Assembly (NCBI GenBank): GCA_014874485.1
Contig: JADBJK010000062.1
Span: 1-64,000 of the forward strand
Reading direction: 5' to 3'
From: Chloroflexota bacterium
Lineage (GTDB): Bacteria > Chloroflexota > Anaerolineae > DTLA01
Length of the DNA: 64,000 bases
Shown here: one piece after another, positions 56,622 through 64,000 of the stretch
How positions within the stretch are numbered: the first letter of the stretch is position 1
Layout: each line of letters starts with the position of its first letter
Made by a program: the position numbers and the translations under genes
The notes under the pieces: generated by a model
What the model saw: the letters and a program-made list of their open reading frames with translations, nothing else
Databases searched by the model: none
What the model was told of the DNA's origin: nothing

Positions 56622-57461
56622 TCACCGCATAACTGCAGGCAGGAAGGCCCTCGGTACGGCACCCGGCACCCAAGTTGGCGTCGGCCCGTGCGTGTTTGTC
56701 GGCCGCCGCGTGTACGTGGTCGTCGGCGTGGGCGTGCGTGTCGGCGTGCGCGTCGGAGTACGGGTCGGGGTCCGCGTGGGCGTGGCAGTGCGCGTAGGCG
56801 TGGGCGTAGGGGTTGGCGTGCCGTACGTGATCACAAGCCTGGGGTCGTAGGTATTCTCGCGGCTGTCAAACTGGCGCATGTTGCACGTTGTCTCGTCCCG
56901 GCTGAGCAGTTTCACCCCGTAGTTGGGATAGTCCCCGTCGTACCAGTAGCGCACCAATTGGGTGAGATTCCAACTATACCAGCCAGTGGTCATCCCGACA
57001 GGGATTCCCCAGTAGATCGTGGTACTGTGGCCGGGCTGGTTGTTCCAGGTAACGCCGCCTTCCGTCCAACTCCCTGTAACGCGGTGGACGTCAATCATGT
57101 TCGTAGTGGTGCCGCCGGGTTGAGCGTAGCGCAAGTACAGCTGGAGGTAGGCGCTTTGGATCGTCTGGCCAGCGGGGATACCCGATAGGTCAAAACGGAT
57201 CAGACCGCGCCCGCGGCTGGGGAATTCAACCCCTGGGCATTCCTCCGAGCCAATCACCAGCACCACGCTGCTGCCGTGGTTGGCATTGGGCAGCCAGTAG
57301 TCTATCCAGGCATCAGCCACAGGGTAGAGGGTGATTTGAGAAGCCGGCCCTGGCGGTGCACCTGCCTCTGCGGGCTGATCTGTCGGCGGCTCGCCGGTCC
57401 CTGCCAGGGTTACGGTGAGGCCCACAGCAACGACCATCGTCGCAAACAGCCTGCCTTTCAT
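56622..57461 (-). CDS. secreted DNRLRE-domain protein with Thr/Pro linker
   Basis: A 279-residue exported protein. Signal MKGRLFATMVVAVGLTVTLAG, then one DNRLRE domain ([41 protein letters not shown]). A TPTRT linker follows, ending in RPTNTHGPTPTWVPGAVPRAFLPAVMR. The same RPTNTxGPxPTWVPGA block and an LPxV(M/F)R motif occur in the 60666 product. It has no enzyme domain and may bind carbohydrate or other surface polymer. AGGAGGTGCACC precedes ATG 57461; the frame extends upstream but without a signal peptide. Confidence 0.85.
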   Translation of the reverse strand: MKGRLFATMVVAVGLTVTLAGTGEPPTDQPAEAGAPPGPASQITLYPVADAWIDYWLPNANHGSSVVLVIGSEECPGVEFPSRGRGLIRFDLSGIPAGQTIQSAYLQLYLRYAQPGGTTTNMIDVHRVTGSWTEGGVTWNNQPGHSTTIYWGIPVGMTTGWYSWNLTQLVRYWYDGDYPNYGVKLLSRDETTCNMRQFDSRENTYDPRLVITYGTPTPTPTPTRTATPTRTPTRTPTRTPTRTPTPTTTYTRRPTNTHGPTPTWVPGAVPRAFLPAVMR

Positions 57462-57621
57462 GGTGCACCTCCTCTTGCACAGAGCACCGAACGGCGGACG
57501 GCCGTAACCCTCAAGATGGCCGCCGCCCCGGGCTTCCTCTTGCGTGGTTACCTCTCCCAATCAGGCGGAACGCATGGGCTAAATGTTACGGGTTCCACTC
57601 CGACCGCATCTCAGCCGCGGG

Positions 57622-57909
57622 TCATGGAGCGCTCATCACCACCGGCAGGAAGCGCTGGAAGATGCGCACCAGCCCGTACCAGTAGCCCAGGTTGGCCTTG
57701 TAGTTGGAACTCTGCATCGCGCCGATGGCCGTCTGCCCCACCGTGATGTGCGCCACGTAGTTGGACGACGTGGACGTGCCCCCGCCGCTGCCCGTGCCCG
57801 GCGTGAACCAGTCCAGCCGGTAGTTGGACGAGGTCATCGCCACCGCCCCGACCGCCAGTGCAACGGCCACCAGCGCGAGCAGCCCCATGCGCAGGATTCT
57901 GCGTCTCAT
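57622..57909 (-). CDS. small secreted GQ-repeat protein, second copy
   Basis: A 95-residue exported protein: signal MRRRILRMGLLALVAVALAVGA, then SSNYRLDWFTPGTGSGGGTS, SSNYVAHITVGQTAIGAMQ, SSNYKANLGYWYG and a C-terminal FQRFLPVVMSAP. It is the paralogue of the 50763 product. It starts 10 bases after its fibre-like partner with GGAGGGCGGCC before ATG. Function unknown. Confidence 0.8.
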   Translation of the reverse strand: MRRRILRMGLLALVAVALAVGAVAMTSSNYRLDWFTPGTGSGGGTSTSSNYVAHITVGQTAIGAMQSSNYKANLGYWYGLVRIFQRFLPVVMSAP

Positions 57910-57919
57910 GGCCGCCCTC

Positions 57920-59209
57920 CTAGTACAGATGGTGGTGGCCGAGTTGGATGCGCACCCCGCCTATCTGGATATACGTGGCGTCGTCGGCAAAACTTAGCTC
58001 AAAGTAGAGCGCCAGAATGCCCTGATCCGCCGATAGCACATTATTCACAGCAAGGGTATAGGAGGTCGCCGTGTTGCTGGTGCGGTCGGTCGTGTTGCTG
58101 ATGAGATTCACCCCTGTAGTCGCACCCGTCTGTTTATACAGGTATGTGCCCGTGATATAGGCCTTGCCGCCATCTTGGCATTGATAGTACACGGTGATGC
58201 CCTCCACGTCCACAGGCTGGCCGTAGAGAACCGCAGGGATGGGGATGGGCACGTACACAACCTTGTTCCCAGAATTCGACCCTCGCCAGATTCGGACCGA
58301 CCCGTTGGGCTGCACATCCCAGCGCGTGGTATCCGTGTTCAGGTTCTTGATGATCTGCATGCCAGGGACGAATATGTACGAATCGGCCTTGGTCTCAATG
58401 GAGCCGTTGTTGTTGATGCGGATTTCGTCCTCCCCGCCGTCGCCGCCGAAGCCCTTTAGCAGTTGTCCGCTCCCATCGTTGGAGATGACCACTGTGGCGT
58501 CGGCGCTATTCGCGTCGGCGTGCAGCGCGATGCCCGAAGCGCCGCCCGCCACCGCTTTGACAGCCGGGCCGCTCAGGCCCGAACCCGCGCTGTAGCCATA
58601 GACACCGATGCCGCCGCCGCTGTTTTCTCCCGAGACGCCCGCGTGGTTGCCGGCATCGCTGCGACCGTGCACCGCGTCATGCCCCTTGCTGTAGGCGTCC
58701 AGCCCCCAGCCGTTGCCATGGTTGAAAACGTTGAGTATGGCGCTGGTGGACGTCTCGCTGATGACCGCCTCGGGCCGCAGGCTCCACGCATAGGGCACGG
58801 CGTAGATGGCCTGGCGCGGCGTCATCTCCGCATCGCCGCCGACCTTGATCCCCAGCCACACCTGCCGCCCGTTGAGATCTTGCGCCGTACAGTAATCCAT
58901 GTACGCGTTGAACAGCCCGTTGACGGCGGTAACGTCGTCGCCGTCGGTGCACAGCGCTGTGCCGCCGGTGGCCGCGTCGTACAGCGTCATCGTGATGCGC
59001 CGCGTGCCGTTGATGGGGTTGCCATTGGCATCCAGCAGCCGCCCCTGGATGGGGATGACATCATCCAACGATGCGGCCACATTGACTTCGCCTTGAGGCA
59101 GCACGCCGTCTGCCCCTGGCCCCTGGGCCAGCGTTAGCCCAACCGCCCCCACCAAGACAAGTACCACCGCCACAAGGAAGACCCACTGGAGAATCCGCTT
59201 GCGTTCCAT
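57920..59209 (-). CDS. secreted fibre-like protein
   Basis: A 429-residue exported protein. Signal MERKRILQWVFLVAVVLVLVGAVG, then the same N-terminal domain as the 51067 product (IPIQGRLLDANGNPINGTRR, TLYDAATGGTALC, MTPRQAIYAVPYAWSL). The middle (GHDAVHGRSDAGNHAGVSGENSGGG, GVYGYSAGSGLSGPAVKAVAGG) resembles tail-fibre or adhesin repeats. The C-terminal 150 residues are a beta-rich cap with HHH near the end. AAAGGAG is 8 bases before ATG 59209. It leads the - strand secreted-protein series, behind the promoter at 59404. Confidence 0.82.
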   Translation of the reverse strand: MERKRILQWVFLVAVVLVLVGAVGLTLAQGPGADGVLPQGEVNVAASLDDVIPIQGRLLDANGNPINGTRRITMTLYDAATGGTALCTDGDDVTAVNGLFNAYMDYCTAQDLNGRQVWLGIKVGGDAEMTPRQAIYAVPYAWSLRPEAVISETSTSAILNVFNHGNGWGLDAYSKGHDAVHGRSDAGNHAGVSGENSGGGIGVYGYSAGSGLSGPAVKAVAGGASGIALHADANSADATVVISNDGSGQLLKGFGGDGGEDEIRINNNGSIETKADSYIFVPGMQIIKNLNTDTTRWDVQPNGSVRIWRGSNSGNKVVYVPIPIPAVLYGQPVDVEGITVYYQCQDGGKAYITGTYLYKQTGATTGVNLISNTTDRTSNTATSYTLAVNNVLSADQGILALYFELSFADDATYIQIGGVRIQLGHHHLY

Positions 59210-59403
59210 TTCCAATACTCCTTTCCAAATGTGAGGCGCAATGCGCCTGGGTGGATACGCCGCACACGCGGCAAACGCTTGGGGAGAGCCATTCGCATTG
59301 AGCGAGGGCGGAAGGTGAAGAGGTTAGGCGCCACTGTAGCAGCATCGTCGGGCGATGTCCGCTCCCATACGTGCTACGATGAATCCTCGGCGACCCCGCG
59401 CAG

Positions 59404-59432
59404 ATTCTAGCACAAATTGCGGAAAACCGCAA
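59404..59432 (-). promoter_or_regulatory. promoter of the secreted-protein series, with inverted repeat at -35
   Basis: On the - strand TTGCGG (59427-59432) and TAGAAT (59404-59409) are 17 bases apart. The -35 box is the left half of TTGCGGTTTTCCGCAA, a perfect 6-bp inverted repeat that could be an operator. The leader is about 188 bases. Confidence 0.65.
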
Positions 59433-59440
59433 GGGTTTTT

Positions 59441-59720
59441 GCGAGCGGATCGCTGAAGAATCCCGCCAGCCGAGATGCTCCGCTTCGCTCAGCATGACAG
59501 GCGGAGATTGTCATTGCGAGGGCGCGCAGCGCCCGAAGCAATCCCAGCAAACTGTCATTCTGAGCGACGAAGCCGCGAAGAATCTCGTCAACCGAGATTG
59601 CTTCGCTTCGCTCGCAATGACGGATGAGTGCGGCACGTGCGACGCACCTCGGAGGTGCGTCGCACGTGGGGATGACTTCGCTGCGCTCGCAACGACAACG
59701 GGCCGTTTCCTCCGCGGTCA
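59441..59720. repeat. palindromic intergenic repeat (family A), copy 7
   Basis: A partial unit (59441-59500) precedes a full one starting with GTCATTGCGAG at 59510. It holds the CACGTGCGACGCACC palindrome at 59635-59666 and ends near TCCGCGGTCA. It fills the gap between divergent promoters. Confidence 0.9.
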
Positions 59721-59781
59721 ACCAGCCTCCAAGTTCCCAATTCCCACCGAAATGCACGCACCACCATGCCTTTCGTCCCAT

Positions 59782-59810
59782 TGACCTGCGCCGCGCCTGA
59801 TGCTATAATG
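59782..59810 (+). promoter_or_regulatory. sigma-70-type promoter for the membrane-protein gene
   Basis: TTGACC (59782-59787) and TATAAT (59805-59810) are 17 bases apart. Transcription would start near 59817, 45 bases before ATG 59862. Confidence 0.75.
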
Positions 59811-59861
59811 GAGTCGCAGGGCTGGCCCCCGAATCTACACAGCCCGTGCGGGGTGGTATCC

Positions 59862-60593
59862 ATGCGGACTTTGGACCTAGGCGCCTGGAGCCAGCAACAA
59901 CTGATGTATCTGCTCATCGCCACATTCCTCGCGATCATCCTGCTCATCGTGGCGCTTTTGATCTACCTGCGCCGGACGCGTCCCCAGACGCCGCGCGCCG
60001 ACGAGGGCGAGATGGCCCCGCCGCCGGAAATCGTCCTGCGCCGCCGGGGATGGGCCGGGCGCATGGAAATCGTCATCGGCGGACACACGTACCGCCGCCT
60101 CAAGGACGTGGACGATCCCGCGGCGCGCCGGGCCCTCATGCTGGCCGCAGGAGACCTGGTCGCCTTCGTGGAGCCGGCCGCCGCGCCCCCGCCACCCAAG
60201 CCCGCCCCCGCGCCCGAACCGCAGGCTCCCAGCACCGGCAAGCACTACGCGCCCGCCAGGGAGTTGGCCCAACAGGCATTCCTCGCCCAACTGGAACAGG
60301 CCAACCTGGCCGTGCCTCCGGCCGGAGGCTGGCTGGCTGTGCTGGGCAGAGGGCTGGGCTCCCGCGCCACGAGCAGCCCCACCGGCTCCTTCGTGGACGA
60401 AATTGAAGCGATTATCCAGCGACGGTGCAGGGAACAGGGCATAGACACGCCGGTTCACCTGCGCACCGACGGGCAGGGCATCGTCCGCGTGGAGGTGGAC
60501 GGCGTCCTGTACGACAGCCCGGGCGACATTCCCGAAATCGCCATCCGTGAGTTGATCCGCGCTGCTGTTGGGGAGTGGGAAGCGCGCATTTAG
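59862..60593 (+). CDS. single-pass membrane protein of unknown function
   Basis: A 243-residue protein with one N-terminal membrane helix (MYLLIATFLAIILLIVALLIYL) and a cytosolic part. A basic stretch and a beta-like segment (MEIVIGGHTYRRLKDVDDPAARRALMLAAGDLVAFVEP) are followed by a Pro-rich linker (AAAPPPPKPAPAPEPQAP). The C-terminal domain ends VHLRTDGQGIVRVEVDGVLYDSPGDIPEIAIRELIRAAV. I do not know the family. The promoter just upstream fixes ATG 59862. It is 72 bases before the protease fusion gene and may be cotranscribed with it. Confidence 0.8.
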   Translation: MRTLDLGAWSQQQLMYLLIATFLAIILLIVALLIYLRRTRPQTPRADEGEMAPPPEIVLRRRGWAGRMEIVIGGHTYRRLKDVDDPAARRALMLAAGDLVAFVEPAAAPPPPKPAPAPEPQAPSTGKHYAPARELAQQAFLAQLEQANLAVPPAGGWLAVLGRGLGSRATSSPTGSFVDEIEAIIQRRCREQGIDTPVHLRTDGQGIVRVEVDGVLYDSPGDIPEIAIRELIRAAVGEWEARI

Positions 60594-60665
60594 CGGTGCG
60601 ACCCCGCGCTGGCGCAATGCCAACCGGCCCGCTCCGACCGCAGTACAACCGAAAGGAGCAGGGAC

Positions 60666-63600
60666 ATGGACAGAGGCGTGTTGCGCCTGCGCGGGCATCG
60701 TCGCGCCGCGATGGTCTGCGCGTATGTCATCGCCGTCGCCCTGACGCTGGGGCTGGCGGCTGAAGCGATGAGTCCCCCCGCGCCGCAGGCTCCGGCCGAA
60801 CCGGAGACCGTCTTTCGGCAAGCACCCCTCGCACCGCCCCAGCCCTACGAGCCCCACCCCCAGGGCGGCTACGTCCCGCCCGCCGTGGACCTGTCCCACT
60901 TCCGCGCCTCGTGGGACGGCCCCGCGCCCGCGGCGAACCTGTCGCGCTTTGACTGGCGCGCGCAGGGCAAGGTTACGTCGGTGAAGAACCAGAGCGCCTG
61001 CGGCGCGTGCTACGCTTTCGCCAGCATCGGCGCGTTTGAGTCCAAACTGCTCATTGACAACGCAGGCACGTGGGACTTCTCCGAGAACAACGCCAAGGAG
61101 TGCGACTGGCACGCGGGCTCCTGCGGGGGCGGCAACTACTTCCGCATGGCCAGTTTCTTCTCCCAGGCGGGCACCGTCCTGGAATCCTGCGACCCTTATG
61201 TGCCCTCGGATGTGCCCTGCACGACCGGCTGTCCCTATCAGAAGACCCTGCTGGATTGGCGCATCATCTCCGGCAGCCAGATGCCCGACACGAACACCCT
61301 GAAGAACTACATCATGACCTATGGCCCCATCATGACGACGATGTACGCGGGCAGCGGGAACAACGCCTGGCAGCAGGAGTTCAACGCCTACAACGGCAGT
61401 TACACGCTCTACTACACCGGCGCGGGCAACCCGAATCACGGCGTCCTCATCGTGGGATGGGACGACAGCCTGCACCATGCGGGTGGCACAGGCGCGTGGA
61501 TCGTGAAGAACTCCTGGGGCACCAACTGGGGCGGGACGTGCGGTTTCGGCTCCGAGCGCGGCTACTTCACCATCGCCTACGGTTCAGCCAAGATCGGCTA
61601 CAACTCGGCCTTCGTGTACGATTGGCAGGATTACGACCCCAACGGCAGCATCCTGTACTACGACGAGGCCGGATGGCAGGGGAGAGCGTGGACCGTAGGG
61701 GGTACCACCCTGTGGGGCCTCGCCAAGTTCTACCCGCCCAGCAACACGAACGTAACCCGCGTGGAGTTCTGGACGACGGACAGGACAACCGACGTGGACG
61801 TGTACCTGTACGGCGACTTCAATGGGACCACGCTGAGCAACCTGCTGGCGCAGAAGTTGAACAACGCCTTCAACGAGCCTGGGTACCATTCGGTGGCGCT
61901 GGATTCTCCGGTGCCGGTCAGCGCGGGCGATGACGTGATCGCCGTCGTGAAGTTCACCAATGCATCGTACCTGTACCCCGTGGCCGCCGACGAAGTCGGG
62001 CCCCACGAGACCGGCCGCACGTACATCAGCGGCAGTGGAACATCGTGGCTTGACCTTGGCGCCCAGTACTCACAAGACGTGGCCATTCGCATCCGCACGT
62101 CCTCGCAGGCTACGACAACGGCAACGCCAAGCGCGACCGCCACGCGGACGCCGACGCCGTCGGGCGGCGCCCCGGCCACCGGCCCCTGGTCCGGCACCAC
62201 CAGCCGCGGCCAGCCCATGTCCTTTGATGTCCAGACCGGCGGCACCCAATGGGCCAACTTCTACCTGAAGACCGACTTCGTGGCCGCCAACTGCGGCAAC
62301 GCCACCGGCACCACCGAGATCACCCTGTACGGACCGGGGAATATCACCGGCGGGCAGTTCAGCGGGGGCACCGGCACCTTCTCGTTCACCGGCCAGTTCT
62401 CGTCGCCTTCTGCCGCGAGCGGAACCTACGCGTTCAACAACTACCTGGTCATCGTGGGATTGCCGTCTCCGCCCTACATCTGTTATTACTACCTGACACA
62501 GTCGGGCACGTGGAACGCGACAGCGACGGAGGCAGGCACGGCCACGCCCACGCCGACGGCGACGCGCACCCCAACCCGCACTGCTACCCGCACGCCGACC
62601 CGAACTCCCACGCGCACTGCCACACGCACGCCGACCCGAACCCCCACGCGCACTGCCACGCCAACTCGGACGCCAACGCCGACGCGCACCTACACCCCGC
62701 GCCCCACCAACACGCCCGGCCCATCGCCCACGTGGGTACCCGGTGCGCAGGCGCGGCTGTGGCTGCCCATCGTATTCCGGCAGTGGAACGCGGCGGCTGC
62801 GGCCACCCCGACCCCGACCGCCACACGAACCCGCACCGCTACGCGCACGCCGACCCGAACCCCCACGCGCACCGCCACGCCAGGCCAGCACGTGATCCGC
62901 ATCGGCGTGGGGGCAGACATCAGCGGGGTTGCCGCGTCCTACGGATGGCGGCAGGCTAACGCCGTGCAACTGGCCGTGAACCAGGTCAACGCCGCAGGGG
63001 GCATTCGCGTCGGCGGGACGACCTACACGCTGGAAACGGTCCTGGCCGACAGCGGCTGCGACGCGGAACGCGCCCCGGACGCCGCAACCGCGCTCATCAA
63101 CGCGGGGGTGGTCGCGGTGGTGGGGCATACGTGCAGCGCCGAATCCATGTCCGCACAGCCCATTTACTACGACGCCCGCGTATCCATGATCACCTCCTCG
63201 TCCAGCAACCCGGAACTGACCCAGCTGGGCTACGACACGACCTTCCGAACGCGGCCTCATGATGGCACGCCTCCTTCGCTCATGGCGGCCCACCTGCGCA
63301 TCTGGGCCGGGCTCTCCACAAGCGCCATCGTGGACAGTCGCCCTGCGGTGCCCTGGTGGGGCGACGCCTACGAGCAGACCTTCACGGCGCTGGGCGGCAC
63401 CATCACCAGCCGTCGCGCGGTGCACAGCACCGACGAATTCACGGCCACGCTCGCAGCCATCCTGCCCGAGCACCCAGACACCATCGCCAACCTGTCCGTT
63501 TCAGGCCCCTTGGAGGCAGGGCTGTTCAGCCAAATCGCCCACAACATGGGCATGACGGCTGTGCCGGTCGGGTGGATGTCGCAGACGAACAATGAGTCGG

Positions 63601-64000
63601 TGCTGGCCGACTACGCCAATGTGGCGGGGGCCGCTGCGGAAGGCGACTACGTCGCCATGTCGTTCCGACGGTTCCAGGACATGCCCGGCTGGTCAACATT
63701 TCTGGACGCCTACCGCGCAGCCCGGTTCGCCCATGAACCCGACGATCCGGGCGTCCTGGGCGCGTTTGCCTACGACGCTGCCCGCATCATCATCGCCGCC
63801 ATCGTCCGGTCGCAGAGCACCGATCCGGCCGTGATTCGGGACTTCATCGCTGCGACGAGCAACTACGAGGGCGTGGTGGGCACCTACGTGGGCTTTGATG
63901 CGCACGGCGACGTCATCCCCCAGTGGGCCTGGCTGGTGCGGCGACAGGGCGGGCAGTGGGTAACGGTGGCCGGGCCGAGCGCATCGGGGCCCGTGCGCCG
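60666..64000 (+). CDS. papain-family protease fused to a periplasmic-binding-protein domain (3' end beyond window)
   Basis: An open frame of at least 1111 codons that runs off the window, so no stop is seen. A signal region (MVCAYVIAVALTLGLAAEA) is followed by a C1A protease at about 90-300: Gln/Cys in KNQSACGACYAFASIG, His in PNHGVLIVGWDD and Asn in IVKNSWGTNWGG. A lectin-like beta domain (to about 475), a second beta domain, and TPTRT linkers with RPTNTPGPSPTWVPGAQARLWLPIVFRQ follow near 690. From about residue 740 a type 1 periplasmic-binding-protein domain begins (IRIGVGADISGVAASYGWRQ, NQVNAAGGIRVGGTTYTLE, VVAVVGHTCSAESMSAQPIY). GAAAGGAGCAGGGAC precedes ATG 60666. It should act outside the cell. 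Confidence 0.85.
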   Translation, partial: MDRGVLRLRGHRRAAMVCAYVIAVALTLGLAAEAMSPPAPQAPAEPETVFRQAPLAPPQPYEPHPQGGYVPPAVDLSHFRASWDGPAPAANLSRFDWRAQGKVTSVKNQSACGACYAFASIGAFESKLLIDNAGTWDFSENNAKECDWHAGSCGGGNYFRMASFFSQAGTVLESCDPYVPSDVPCTTGCPYQKTLLDWRIISGSQMPDTNTLKNYIMTYGPIMTTMYAGSGNNAWQQEFNAYNGSYTLYYTGAGNPNHGVLIVGWDDSLHHAGGTGAWIVKNSWGTNWGGTCGFGSERGYFTIAYGSAKIGYNSAFVYDWQDYDPNGSILYYDEAGWQGRAWTVGGTTLWGLAKFYPPSNTNVTRVEFWTTDRTTDVDVYLYGDFNGTTLSNLLAQKLNNAFNEPGYHSVALDSPVPVSAGDDVIAVVKFTNASYLYPVAADEVGPHETGRTYISGSGTSWLDLGAQYSQDVAIRIRTSSQATTTATPSATATRTPTPSGGAPATGPWSGTTSRGQPMSFDVQTGGTQWANFYLKTDFVAANCGNATGTTEITLYGPGNITGGQFSGGTGTFSFTGQFSSPSAASGTYAFNNYLVIVGLPSPPYICYYYLTQSGTWNATATEAGTATPTPTATRTPTRTATRTPTRTPTRTATRTPTRTPTRTATPTRTPTPTRTYTPRPTNTPGPSPTWVPGAQARLWLPIVFRQWNAAAAATPTPTATRTRTATRTPTRTPTRTATPGQHVIRIGVGADISGVAASYGWRQANAVQLAVNQVNAAGGIRVGGTTYTLETVLADSGCDAERAPDAATALINAGVVAVVGHTCSAESMSAQPIYYDARVSMITSSSSNPELTQLGYDTTFRTRPHDGTPPSLMAAHLRIWAGLSTSAIVDSRPAVPWWGDAYEQTFTALGGTITSRRAVHSTDEFTATLAAILPEHPDTIANLSVSGPLEAGLFSQIAHNMGMTAVPVGWMSQTNNESVLADYANVAGAAAEGDYVAMSFRRFQDMPGWSTFLDAYRAARFAHEPDDPGVLGAFAYDAARIIIAAIVRSQSTDPAVIRDFIAATSNYEGVVGTYVGFDAHGDVIPQWAWLVRRQGGQWVTVAGPSASGPVR

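Overview
The window is a GC-rich bacterial chromosome segment of about 64 kb. It most resembles an anaerobic member of the Chloroflexota (Anaerolineae-like). The evidence is a split methylmalonyl-CoA mutase with a separate 140-residue B12 subunit, secreted proteins with DNRLRE domains and long Thr/Pro linkers, C-terminal FLPxVMR-type motifs, and many copies of a palindromic intergenic repeat. The taxonomic call is inference; no rRNA gene is present.

Left part (1-20.4 kb, + strand): phosphoesterase, two GNAT acetyltransferases, PRPP synthetase, a lipoprotein and an AAA ATPase with atypical base composition. These are followed by a catabolic block: 3-hydroxyacyl-CoA dehydrogenase, acyl-CoA dehydrogenase, the three subunit types of a transcarboxylase-like enzyme (carboxyltransferase, 5S-type subunit, biotin carrier), two mutase large subunits, epimerase, cobalamin adenosyltransferase, B12-binding subunit and the MeaB chaperone. 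Together these interconvert propionyl-CoA, methylmalonyl-CoA and succinyl-CoA. No biotin carboxylase is visible, so carboxyl transfer to or from oxaloacetate/pyruvate is the likely mode.

Middle part (20.4-36.3 kb): phosphatase, transaldolase-like aldolase with a Cys-rich insert, an orphan CpaF ATPase, a second 3-hydroxyacyl-CoA dehydrogenase, enoyl-CoA hydratase, a glycerophosphodiesterase, a lipoprotein, a 1188-residue fusion of two oligopeptide-type ABC permeases with an M28-like domain, a YdcF protein, a radical SAM protein, threonine synthase and a zinc-ribbon protein. A promoter- and terminator-bounded non-coding transcript lies at 36.4-36.6 kb.

Hydrogenase operon (41.4-36.8 kb, - strand): Tat-exported small subunit, large subunit, maturation protease and a HybA-like Fe-S protein. 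The large-subunit frame is continuous over 571 codons apart from two TGA codons. They fall exactly where the two cysteines of the N-terminal Ni-binding CxxC motif belong. This looks like a double selenocysteine (or UGA-decoded cysteine) [NiFe] hydrogenase and is the strongest candidate for an undescribed system here.

Right part (41.7-64 kb): a large secreted-protein region. It has a glycosidase-like protein with three DNRLRE domains, a tRNA-Val, an OmpR-type two-component system, a parallel beta-helix protein, two paralogous pairs of fibre-like and small GQ-repeat proteins, two papain-family proteases with unusual fusions, and a membrane protein. The last protease is fused to a periplasmic-binding-protein domain and runs off the window end.
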